Source: Acanthornis magna (Eukaryota > Chordata > Aves > Passeriformes > Acanthizidae). Taken from it: a DNA stretch of 64,000 nt. The stretch is taken from contig JAWUZG010000052.1 of the NCBI GenBank assembly GCA_036785705.1, forward strand, positions 1,922,001 to 1,986,000, given 5' to 3'. This document shows positions 37,305 through 48,470 of this stretch, piece after piece (positions within the stretch are counted from its first letter, which is position 1; each line of letters opens with the position of its first letter). The notes beneath the pieces were generated by a model that was given only the letters and a program-made list of their open reading frames with translations, was not told the DNA's origin and searched no databases. The position numbers and the translations under genes are program-made.

Positions 37305-40300
37305 AAATAATGTTTGTCATTTTGGGAAGGTACACTGTATTTTTGATGTCCAGCATACAATTTGCATTTCAAAGCCTAAAATTCAAAACAAAACTAGTTA
37401 TAGAAGTCAGACCTATGCTATGGCATAAAATAATTTTCTCTCTGAAATTTATTTACAGATTGAAAGTTTTGGAGGATGTGGTCTTTGCCAATTTCTTCTA
37501 ATGGAAAAGGAAATGAAGAGAATAGTGAATGTTTCAAATGGAAGACAGTCTTAATTTTTCCAATGGAGAATGTGTATTCATCATACCATAGTTAGAATGG
37601 AAGTATAAAAATAGAACAGACCCATCCAATGTTTCAAACTCATTCCCCAGTTAACTACTAATCTCTAGTAATTTGCAATTCAGGGGCTTTTGAGACCTTT
37701 CTGCCCCTGCAACATGGTCAAGGCTTTCTAAGAAAAATTAGGACAGTTGAGTAGTGCCTTTGGAGGTTATCAAAAGACAAATGCAATTTTCTCCCCGTGC
37801 TCCAAATTTTAAAAGAGAAAAAATTGTGTTAGCAGGTTCGGCTCCTAGTGTTTTTTTTTTTAAATCTTCAGTCTTATACTTCATCCCATAAAACATTAGA
37901 AAGACTGGTTTTGAGCATTGGTACATATTTAACACTTTTCACAATAATGAAGACTGGTTCATATATGGTCTTGAAGGTACCATTTTCTGTCACTAGTTCA
38001 TTCCTTATTTAGCATGTTTACGAATGTAACTAAACCAGCTTGCCAAAAATAATAGTAAGAACTCTCTTTCCTCCTGACAATTGCTTTCTTCTTTCCATGT
38101 TAGCCTGCCACTACCTCATGGTATATAATTTTCATGGTAAATAATTTTCAGCTAATAATATTCACACAAAACTAGAGTTAATTAAACTTATAATACTATG
38201 TTGGCTATAACATTCATTTAGTCAGCAACAGGACCAACATGTACCTGTTCACCAGTAGGATGTAACTTCCTTATCTGTTTTCCAGATAAACACAGTATTT
38301 CCTGATACGCATGAAAATACTGTATTATACTGGGTTTTTGAAATGTGCACCTTAAATTGATGCATTATATAGAACTCAAAAGCCTTGACTTGGTTTTGAT
38401 TTTTTTTTCTTATGGTCAGGTAAGCTTTATGAATGGAACAGAGACACAATGCAAAACATAGTAGAATCACAGGTTTGTGTATGCGTATGAAAATTTTTGT
38501 AAATTTTGTTGGTTTAGCACATGCCCAAATCCTCCCCTTTCTCTCCAACCTTGACACAAACTCCATTTTTAAACAAAGCTATTTTAGACATGATTAAAGG
38601 CATGCAAAATTATGGGTAAAATAATGATTATTTTGTACAAATTTCCTAGTATCTAACTACACAACTGCAGCTCAGTGTGAAGCAGATTGGTCTTTTCTAT
38701 CTGATTCGATTCCTCTTTCAGGCTTGAGTATTGACTGTAATTTGCAGACATGTAAATGTGTAGAAATGAACCATATATAAACTAGTAAATCCAGAAAATA
38801 ACAGGCCCATTTGGAACTCTTTCTTTCTTACAAATCAGCAATCTAAAATCTCCAGCCGAGGAGACAAACAGGAGTTCAAGCAGCATATTACTCTGTATAA
38901 ACACCTTTTTACTATATTCTGACAGCTTTTGACAAATGTAACACAGAGCAAAATCATTTGCAATGGCTGCATCTGCCTCTTTAGAATCCATGATGAGAAC
39001 TGCAAAGCCTGGTTATTTATTTAAAAGTCAAGTCTATGCATGGCAGATTTTGTGAAGTGTGAACAGTGAAAGCACTTCAGTGCCATCTTTTCCTGTGTCT
39101 AACTGCAACGCAAGCAGTTTCTAATTTCCTAACCTGTACCTTTGGTATTTTAGCTTATTACCAAGGAACATTTGGCAAATAACCTGTGGTAACACACCCT
39201 TGTGAATTAATTCGCAGCATCACCTCTGAAATGAGAACGTGACGGCCTGCTTTGCCTGGGAAACATTATAACCTGACTATAATTGTTCTTGGGATCATTT
39301 GGATGGTGGACATTTCAATCAATGCAAGTGTTTAGTTATTTATTCTAAACTCATCATTTGATGGAACATTTCTTCCCATGATACATCAACTTCTTAAGAT
39401 CTCCTGGTGGTGAAAAATGGTAAAAAAATATTTGCACTGGTTGGCCAGCTCTAGTGTTTAGTGTGGCATATGATGGTGAAATTAGTCAGAGTCAGCTACA
39501 GGGAAAACCAATCACACTTCCAGGCTTGATGTAAAGATAAGCATAGAGATATCTCTAGTAAGGAAAATCCATCAAGTTTTCATGAACCTCCTGATTTTCA
39601 CAATGAAAGGGCTGAACTGAGTTCTTTCTCTCTTAGAGATAATCATTATCAGCATCTGACAAGTAACCAATTCTAGAAAAAAAAACCTTCTTTAAATTAG
39701 GTTGCTGAGAAAGCAGCACAGATTTTATTGAGGCTCCTAGTGTTAGCCTAGTTACTTTGTTTCCCTTTTCCTACCATTTTCAAAATGTATCTTAAACTAC
39801 AAGAAACAAATCATATTATCTCTTCAATATCCTCAGTCAAGTCACTGTTAGAAACACAACAGAATTATCTCTATTATCTGCTAATTTAAGCATATTGACC
39901 TTCTTTCCCCCTGCTTCTTTCCAAGGACTCTAACATTTAAGAGTTTGCATGAGTATAGATGCCTGTGTTTCTTATGCAACACTTCCCAGCTTCAGGGGCT
40001 ATACCTGGGTGAGATGATTCCTTATTATCTTTCCCCAGAAGATTATCTCCTTCACAGCCTTAAGACCATTTTTTTTTTCTGATGCTGAATTCCTGAGTAT
40101 ACTGCAGGCAGCATTCTTCACATTCTATATCATCTGCAAAAAAAAAAACCAACCCAACCTATTCTTCCTCTTAGGCAGAAACACAAACCTTTATTCATTA
40201 TCTCCAAAGACAGTGTGTTTACCTCTGGAGTCTGCTCCTTTATATCTTTCACAGCTCTCAATGCTGTAAATAGCAAGTGTTTCTCCTCTACCTGAGAGCA

Positions 40301-40467
40301 GAAAGTGGTCGTTTACTGATTTTTCCAAATTTTTTTTTTTTTTTTTAATTTCTGGAAAGGGTGAAATTCTTTCTAATTGCCTGGGCTTTGATTCTGTAGT
40401 CAAAATCACAGATGTTACAGAACAGCTAAGAAAAAGTCTTGAGTTTAATGCAGAGGAAAGAAACTTG
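37305..40467. other. Unannotated AT-rich non-coding DNA
   Basis: About 3.2 kb with no recognised gene or repeat apart from short T or A tracts (for example T17 followed by AATT at 40330-40346). The 105-codon minus-strand frame at 38249-38566 has no known domain. Confidence 0.5.
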
Positions 40468-40703
40468 GCTTATGGATAGAACATGGGACTGGAAGGCAGG
40501 AGATTTGGGATTTATCCCTATCATTACTATTTGCTTTTACATGATCATTGTCAAGTCCTTTAACCTCTATGTCTCATGTTCCTCTATATGCAGAATTTAA
40601 AAATAACATTTCTCTATTCCAGGCAGATATTGTATTGTGTGAGGCCTAATTAAAGCCAGTAAAATGTTTTGAGATCCTTGGATAAAAGGTGCTATAAAAA
40701 GTT
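40468..40703 (+). mobile_element. MIR-like CORE-SINE (ancient amniote SINE)
   Basis: A near full-length copy in good order: the tRNA-related head GGATAGAACATGGGACTGG and GGAGATTTGGGATTTATCCC (40474-40520), the core with TTGTCAAGTCCTTTAACCTC, and the tail TGTTTTGAGATCCTTGGATA followed by AAAGGTGCTATAAAAAGTT. This layout matches the MIR/CORE-SINE elements shared by birds, turtles and other amniotes. Such copies are very old and are sometimes kept as regulatory DNA, but nothing here shows that. Confidence 0.85.
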
Positions 40704-41935
40704 CCAACTATTAATTGCTTCGTGCTCCCTAGAAGATTTTAAGTCACATATCTCTTTGAATCATGGATCTCTATTAAAAGAAGATTGCTATCTGTGCAAT
40801 CATGCAGTTGTTGGCTTTTTAATTTCAGAAGCACATCTGAAGTTGAGCCGTCCTTGATCATGAACTAATCCAAAATCTCAACTAATGTTTACAGACTTCT
40901 GGAACAACACATGAAAACAGCACACCACTAATCCACTTTTCTAAGTTTCTGCACTTTCTTCTGACTTCCTGTATTAAGTCCACCACTTTAGAATATATAT
41001 CTTTTCCCAGGAGGATCAAATCTAGTTCAAAGTGGTTTCTCTTTTGTTTTTGTTTCCTCTCCCTCATTCTGGATAGGGAATCTCCAGGAGGAGATGGAGA
41101 AGGCATGTGCATTGCCTGAAATCTTCTGCTTCTCAGATTACCAAACTGTATACTGTGCTCCACACAATGGTAGTATTTAAATCAGCATGGTCTTGCATGA
41201 TCTCTGAGGAAGGAGAGTTTCTTCTAACCATTTGCATGGCTGTGAAACACTGTGTGATACAATCACTTCTCCTTTGGTTACTTCCTATAGGGTTGAAACA
41301 GGCAAAACACTTAAAGGACACCCAAAACCTGTCTTATTTCACTTCTCCTTTAAGGAATGCTCTAAATTCTTGCAACTCTGGCAAAAACTGACCTTTTTTT
41401 TTTTTTTTTTTTTAAGAGAGCCAAGAAATTCACAGACTATCATCTTACATGTAACTTCCCAAATTCTCTTGGAAGGTATTTGGTTAATGGTTGCATTGTT
41501 TTCAGCAGAATGAAATATTTCTTTTCAAGAAGACACAAACATGAATTAAAACACACCTTCAAAAAAAGGAAGCATTCTGGAATTGTACCATACACCTATC
41601 ATCTTACACTAACAAGTCTAACAAGACCAACAAGACTAATGAAAGTTCAGATTTTTTTAATAAATAACACACATCCAAGAACAGTTAGCTTCACTACCAC
41701 TTGGCAAAAAAATTTCCACCAAAATATACAAAAGCCCTATTTCCTCCAAGTTGAATGAAAACTCTGTCGTGATCTGGATTTTTGTGATTAACCATGAAGC
41801 TGGTAAAAGGCAGAAGGTACAAGAAGCATTTCTTTGGAAAAAAAAGGGAAACTATTTTACTGAGCCATATTACTGCTCAGTTTTGAACCCATCATTGATA
41901 CTGCCAGCCCACTTTATCTACCTAAACACCATTTA
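40704..41935. other. Unannotated non-coding DNA
   Basis: Contains a T20 tract followed by AAG (41394-41413). Several overlapping short frames exist on both strands at 40882-41513, none with a recognised motif. Confidence 0.5.
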
Positions 41936-42460
41936 GAATCACAGAACTGTAGAATGGCTTGGGTTGGAAGGGACCTTTAAAGATCATCTTGTTCCAGCTC
42001 CCCTGCCATGGGCAGGGACTCCTTCCACTAGACCAGGCTGCTCAGAGATGCATCCAGCCTAGCCATGAACGCTTCCAGGGTGTGGCATCCACAGTTTCTT
42101 TGAGCAACCTGTGCCAGTGCCTCCCTACACTCACAGGAAAGAATTTCTTCCAGATATCTAATCTAAATGGACCCTCTTCCAGTTTGAATCCATTCCCCCT
42201 TGCCCTGTCTCTACATGCTCTTGCAAATAGTCCCTCTCCATCTTTCTTGTAAGCTGCCTTTGTGTACTGAAAGATCAGAATTAAGACACCCTGGAGACTT
42301 TTATTTTCCAGGCTGAACAGTCCCAATTCTCCTAGCCTTCCATCTGATCATCTTGGTGGCCGTCCTCTGGGCTCGCTCCAACAGGTCAACATCCTTCCTG
42401 TGTTGGGAATCCCAGAACTGGATGCTGTACTCAATGTGGGGTGTCAAAAGGTCTTAAAAA
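41936..42460 (-). mobile_element. CR1 LINE 3' portion (antisense), well preserved
   Basis: It begins AGAATCACAGAACTGTAGAA (inverted terminal units) and runs through CCCCTGCCATGGGCAGGGAC and the inverted ORF2 end. The minus-strand frame 42042-42326 stays open for 94 codons and reads like the CR1 ORF2 C-terminus (MGLFSLENKSLQG, RARGNGFKLEEG, RPFRLDIWKKFF-type residues). The 5' truncation lies near 42460 after TACTCAATGTGGGGTGTC. It is among the better-preserved copies here. Confidence 0.96.
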
Positions 42461-44274
42461 AAATTGCAATGTTTCTGCAGAGAGCTGCAAAGAATCAAAT
42501 TCCAAACAAATTTGCACATAAAAATTGACTTCTACAGGTGATTCAGGACTGGAGAAAGAGACTGTTCATCACCAGACAGAGAATGTCCATATATGTCAGA
42601 AAAACAGCAATGATGATGAATGTAACTTTTCTAAAGTAAAACTGCATTTTAAAACATTTTCAGGGATAAACTACAAGTTTTTCCTCCATCAAAAGCAGGA
42701 TTAATTACTCCTCCTTGACCTGGGGTCTTCTGTAAAATAGGAACCAGCTTGCAGTATTCAAGTATTGGAGAGAGCTCCCAGACTCTGCTGTGGGTTTTTA
42801 ACTATTTACTGAAAATGCTCCAGCTGCAGCTGGAGTCTCTCTGTTCAATATTTATTATTATTTAACCCATAAGTAAATGGAAATGACAAAAACATTTTTG
42901 ATCCATGGATTCAGTCCTGGAATTCTTTTGGGTGTGGCTGCCTATAATTTCTGCAGAGTGATTCTCTGCTTCTAACTTGACTCTACAATAATTTGCAACT
43001 CAAGAAAAGGTTTTTTGAGTGAATATTAGCAATTTTATTGTCTTTTTCAGTACTACTGCTACAGTTTTGGTCATCAGAAAGTGAAAGACTGGAACATGTA
43101 TCCATGTGCAATCTTGCAACTGCCTTTACCTAATGCAATGACAGTATTTTCAAGTTTGCCAGTTCTATTTCTGGGTTTTATTTCAAGCTGTTTCCAATAA
43201 GTACATAGTAGAGAACCTGTGCTGGATGAGTATCAAGGGTATTAAGGCCAGAAATTTTTGCAGAGAAAAACACTTGTTTTTATCTTAGATTGATTTTTTT
43301 TATTCAAGCAATCCAGCAGAAGAGTCAACACCCAACTTTGTGAGTATGTTAAGGCTTGAGAAGCAGAAATTTAAAGCCAACTGTACAGCACCAGCTCTAA
43401 TTGGTATTATTCAAGCTAGTGAAGTGCAGATAAAGAGCACAAAATATGAAAAGCTGGAGCTCAGTTCTAGAGAGCCCTTTTCAAAAGAGTTCAGATTCTA
43501 CTAGTTACAGAGAAAAAGACTGTTACAACCGCTTATATTTCTATACAGTTGGGATATACAGAGAAGTGTGTCATCTGCCAATTCATACACCCAATTATAA
43601 GGCGCATAAACAGCACGATTATTTGCTAAAAGGATTATAATTCCTGGTGTTTGCAAACAGAGCTGTTACTTCTTGTAATTATCTATTGATAATTATCATC
43701 ATAATTTCATTTCCAGCCACAATACTAATTTCTTTTGCATACCAAATGGTATTAGGCCCATGCATGTGGTACAGTTGCTGTGTGTGTCCATCACAGGTAT
43801 TTTGTGGTGTGTTTAGAAGCCTCGAGATCCCCAATATGGCAATGGATGGTTCTGAAAGCATCAACTACTACCTAAGTCAGTAGATATGCCAAAGTGATAT
43901 GATAATGTATGGAATATAAGGGCTGTTGATTTCAGATAGGGTATCTAAGCCACACCATTTCAAAGCGAACAGGTCAACCAGAGATGGTCTTTATGGCTTT
44001 AAACACATTGAGAGTACAGTTTGAGATTATTGCAAATGACAGTCTCCTGTCAGGGATTCAGCTTCCACCAAGCCCAAGTCGATGTTGTTTACATCCTGAG
44101 ATAGACAATAGAGATTTCACCTGGTGAAGGTTGTATTAATTGGCCACTATAATGTACAGCAGAGGAGTGAGCTTATCCACAGCCTTCCTTGCCCACACCA
44201 CCCTTTCCACACAATTGTTTCCTTGGGAAAGCTCATCTGGTAATTTTTCCTTTGGATTCAGGGGCAGTGTATCA
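42461..44274. other. Unannotated non-coding DNA
   Basis: No gene or repeat recognised over ~1.8 kb. Overlapping 78- and 61-codon frames on opposite strands (43647-43883) carry no known motif. Confidence 0.5.
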
Positions 44275-44840
44275 GAGAGAAGTTAGGGCTGGGAGAGACC
44301 ACAGAACACTTAATCCTTTATCCCAGTGAGGATCAGCTATATCTAACTGAAGATTCTTCACCCTATTCTGAAAGTCCTCCACAATACACAAGCAGGGTAT
44401 TCCAGCACTATATTTTCCCAGTCTGCCTAAGCCCTCTGCTGCTAACTGCTCTGAATTGACTTCAGTTTAATTTCCCAACATTTTTCTCTCTCCAGTATGA
44501 ATTTAATGGGGAAGATAAAGTTTGTTTTTTTTTTTTTTTAAGCCTATTTGAAGCTCATCACTGTAAACCGGCTCAAGCAATTCTACCCTTTTTCATTCTT
44601 GCCTGTGAACCTCTTATACTCATCCTTGTTTCTCCTCACAGATCTACGTCCAGCTGGTCCATAGCTTTTTTTTAAGTGTCCCATCATGGGTATTCCTGAG
44701 GTTTTACCAATACTGAACAGAGCAGAGCAGGTGTTTTATTTTGCATTTTGCAGGCTGTACTTTTATCCACACTGCAAAATGACATTTTTCCTTTTCACAG
44801 AAACATAGTATTCTTCACTCATATTCCCCTGTGGTGTTTT
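44275..44840 (-). mobile_element. Very old CR1/L3-like LINE fragment (antisense)
   Basis: On the plus strand, GTTAGGGCTGGGAGAGACCA (44283 onward) resembles the inverted 3' end of old amniote CR1 elements. Further right, CAGCTGGTCCATAG, then TTTTAAGTGTCCCATC and TTTTACCAATACTGAACAGA (about 44652-44720) follow the inverted ORF2 of the same group in order. A T15 tract (44525-44539) interrupts it. Divergence is high, so boundaries are approximate. Confidence 0.6.
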
Positions 44841-45284
44841 ATGGCTCCCTGCTAGGGAGACTGGACAGAGTTCTTCTCTGTAAAATCAGTCACGATTCCC
44901 CAAGTGAGCTTAAGTTTTGCTCAGCATGTAAGATCTGTGCCCTCCAGTGATCAAAGCAGTCAGTGATCATACAGACTTCTGAGAGCAAGTCATACTCTAA
45001 AACAAAAGCATTTAAAAGAAAATCTTAAAACCACAGGACAAATTATGTGCACATCTATGGTATTAGGTGCCTAATTATCTCCCGCAGTTGGATCCTAACC
45101 TTACTAAAGAAATCCCGCTTCCTCTTTTCTGGCTCCCCATCTTCCCTCAGCATCTTTAGAGTTCAGTTGCTCTCATCCGTGGAATATTAAGCAACGTAAT
45201 TTCTCTTGAAGATTAAGTAAAGTACCTTGGTGTGGGTATGTCATAAAACAGTTTTCTGATCATCATACTTCTCACCTAACTACA
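44841..45284. other. Unannotated non-coding DNA
   Basis: No gene or repeat recognised between two old antisense CR1 fragments. Confidence 0.5.
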
Positions 45285-45605
45285 CAGAACCCCAGACCCT
45301 CAGAATAAGTTAGGTAGGAAGGGACCTCTGGATGTCTAGCCCACCCTTACTTCAAAAGCAAGTCTAATTGGATGAGGTTGCTTTGGAATTTGTCCAGTTG
45401 AGCTCTGAACACTATCTGTAGAAATAATCGCCCTTCTGCCAAGGACAGATTTTGATTCCCTCCTCCTGGTACATATCCAGGTAATACGTGAAAATAAAAC
45501 ACTAATACTTTTCCCAGATATTTTCTTTCTGCCTGATAAAGACTTAACAGAGAAGACCTGTTCACTTTTACCTTGAGGCATTTCAAAGTGTCAAGTATTT
45601 CAGTC
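45285..45605 (-). mobile_element. Old CR1 LINE 3' end fragment (antisense)
   Basis: Plus-strand blocks AGGTAGGAAGGGACCTCTGG, GATGAGGTTGCTTTGGAATT and TTGTCCAGTTGAGCTCTGAA, then TTTTCCCAGATATTTTCTTT, follow the inverted 3' end of older CR1 subfamilies. The copy is clearly more diverged than those at 33.1 and 41.9 kb. The overlapping 81- and 86-codon minus-strand frames are remnants or shadows of ORF2. Confidence 0.78.
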
Positions 45606-46688
45606 ACTGTTGCTCACAACAAATAAAATGTCCTTTGTGTTTCATCAGTCTCTAGAACATGTATCTTTATACAGAAACCTAGCAACTCAAACCTGGTGAT
45701 TTCACCTTTGGGCTCTTTTCTGTATTTTTGATACAAAATCCCAGCACTAATAGCATTTCTAGTGCAGATTTTACACCCAATGGATGGAAGTAGCAATCAG
45801 CACTGCAGACAGTATTGGAAATGAAAGAGTTAAAGCAACTCCATTAGAAACAAAAAGTTGCATTTTATAACATACATTTTTGGTAAGATTTTAAGAAGAA
45901 ATAGGTTTTACCAGGCCTAATGGAGTTTGGTCATTCTTAACAGCTACCTAGTGAGCTCTCCAATTATGTAGAGTAATTCAGTTCATACTCTACTATACAT
46001 GCATTACTGTGTCCCTTCACAGAAACAAAGTTCCTCCTCTTCAGATATTACTCACTCAACATACAATAAACCAGAGGTTCAAACAGGACTAGAGCTTGGG
46101 TGGTTTTGGCTAGTGACCTTATAATTAGTCTTTAAGATGTGTGATTTTCTTGATACTCTCTATTCAAATACCTTTAGTATCAGACGTATATTAAACAGAG
46201 ACAAATAAAAACTGCACTGATGTTTATAGCCTCACAAACACTTTTTAGCATCAAAAATAAACCAAAAGCACAATACCTACAGTGAATAAAACCAGACCAA
46301 TAAAAAAATTTTTTAAAAAATGAAAAAAAAGGATTTAAAAATAGTGAGAATTTTTATGATTCTTGCATTAGCCTGTGAAATTGAACTTTGGACATTTCTG
46401 ATGAGGGAGTACCTGTACATAAAACAACCTACAAAGCCTCATGATACACAATGGCACAAAGTAGAAACTAAAAATATTTCTCTAAGGGAGGGAGGAAATA
46501 CAATACAGTAATACTTAAGCTACTTGGGAAAGGGAAAGGGAACTGCAAATATTTAAAACATATTATTTAATTTGTTTTTTTCTTTTTTGTTCATCTTCTT
46601 AGTAAACATCTAATTGACCAGAACATAAAACTTCCTTCACGTTGCTGGATTTAAAATGTGGCAAAAGAGAAGAAAGAATACGACTTAC
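45606..46688. other. Unannotated AT-rich non-coding DNA
   Basis: No repeat or gene recognised. The region lies downstream, in minus-strand sense, of the candidate exon and would be intron if that exon is real. Confidence 0.45.
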
Positions 46689-46776
46689 CAGCAAGGCTGC
46701 CTGCTAGGCAAATATTCCATCCAATACTTGTAGGATATTCTATCTCCAACAGAATCCATATACTATTACCAGTGTC
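46689..46776 (-). CDS. Candidate internal coding exon, 88 nt, gene unknown
   Basis: On the minus strand an 88-nt segment is bounded by a strong acceptor (a T-rich tract, then TTTATCATTTTACAG at the right side) and a consensus donor (GCTG followed by GTAAGT, from 46688 leftward). Only one of three frames is open; it starts DTGNSIWILLEIEYPTSI and ends in ICLAGSLA plus one base (length 29 codons + 1). The other two frames hit stops. The peptide is hydrophobic at its end and is not one I can assign. No repeat explains it. It would be an internal exon of a gene on the minus strand with introns longer than this window on at least one side. Chance co-occurrence of splice-like signals is a real alternative. 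Confidence 0.38.
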
Positions 46777-48204
46777 CTGTAAAATGATAAAGACAAAACA
46801 AACTATAATTCTTTGAGGAATATTGGAAATAAGAAATGGAAGTACGCTGCCAGTAAGAAATACAGTATGCTACTGAAATTTCATATCATATCTACTAGGA
46901 GAGTGTAGCTATTATTACAAGGCATTTTACTAAGATTTTTGTTGAGGAAAATGACATTTGAAAACAATACAGCAAAATACTGAAGGTAGGTAGGTTTTAC
47001 TTAAAAAAAGGTTGATCAATCTATATTATGAAAAATGTATTCATGATACAAAATGGATAAAAACGAAAGAAAGTATAATTCATGTTGGTTTGCTTTACCT
47101 CCTTAAAACTTAGTCTAAGCTAGTTATTAGACTCTCCTCTGAAACTGGCAGAGAAAGAGAAGCACCTCTGAGAGCAAATCAAGTCACCTGTGTGGATGTT
47201 CCTCTCTTCACACAGGTTGTTCAGATGGTCAGTTCAGCCTGCACTGCCAGCTGGTTAACATAGAAAACATGAATCCCACCCAGAAAGTGCAGGGGAAACA
47301 AGAATTACATTGTCTATTTTTATTTTGACCATGTTTAGCTGTCTCACTCCTGCAATCTGCAAAGTGGCAGTGGCTCAGAAGGGAGACTTCATGGTTGTAA
47401 AGTTTTCTCAGATGAGAGTTCAGGCTTTAATAAAATTCACTCTCCCTGAACAAACACATGGTGTTAGGGTCAGAAAAGTACTGCAGATTAGACTTCAGAC
47501 ACCTTTCTCAAAATGTCCCCTGAGATGATGAGAGAACTCAATGGACAAACCTTGAGGCTGTTGTTTCAGAGTGAAGGATCAGAGCGCACAAATCCCTGTT
47601 CAGGGCCCCTATCTGAATACACTTTTCGTCTCCTGAGCATTAGTAAGACACATAAAGCTCAATGTTTACAAAGAAACTGCAGTATATGTAGGGTACAACA
47701 TAAATATTTTACAAGTGTGCAGAACCTGCTAAAAAAAATCTTTTCTCACTTTTACTAATGCATCCTTCATACCAATAACAACCTTTGTACATGTAACCAC
47801 TTTATGCAAAAGGAATAGTCTTGCCAAATATGAAATGGTTGCTGAGATACGGTCCGATCTGCCCAACGAAAAACAAATATTACATTTCAATCTGCTTTTA
47901 GTGAGTCCAGGAGCATCATCATCTTAAATGCTCTTTAAGAATATTTTCTCTCTTAACATGCACCAATTAGAAGGAGGAAAAGCAGATGGCCAAAATAAAT
48001 TAGAGACAGCATAGCAGCCCTGCTTCAGATCATCACCATTGGCAGATCTGAGCAGCATCACCATCCAGTCAGTAGCTAGAAAGAGAAGTATATGTGTTTT
48101 TTTCCTATATCCCTTTCCGGAATAAAATCGGAGAGGCACTGCATCTGTCGGAGTACTCGGTTAGTAGATCCAAAGAAAGCAGAAATCTGACCAATGATAT
48201 ATAA
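46777..48204. other. Unannotated non-coding DNA
   Basis: No repeat or further exon recognised. If the neighbouring exon is real this is the upstream intron on the minus strand. Confidence 0.45.
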
Positions 48205-48470
48205 ACCCTTCTGGGGAAGAAATTTTCTTAATACCCAATCTAAACCTCCCCTGGCACTGCCTGGGATCAATTTCTCTTACTGCTTGTTACTTGGGAGATG
48301 AACCCCCACCTCACTGAAACCTACTTTCAAGTACTGGTAGAGAGGGAGAAGATCCCCTGAGCCTCCTTTTCTCCAGACTAAACACCCCCGGCTCTCTCAG
48401 CCACTTTTCACAAGACTTGTGCTCCAGACCCTTCAGCAGCTGTCCTGTCCTTCCCTGGACAAAAAGAATG
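48205..48470 (-). mobile_element. CR1 LINE fragment, ORF2 C-terminal part (antisense)
   Basis: Plus-strand blocks GAAGAAATTTTCTTAATACC, AACCTCCCCTGGCACTG, CTTGTTACTTGGGAGATGAA and CTCCTTTTCTCCAGACTAAA are inverted CR1 3' UTR and ORF2 sequence. The minus-strand frame (48676-48311) reads LLKGLEHKSCEKWLREPGVF then SLEKRRLRG over this part, a clear ORF2 C-terminus. The inverted terminal units are missing at the left, so both ends are truncated. Confidence 0.92.
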
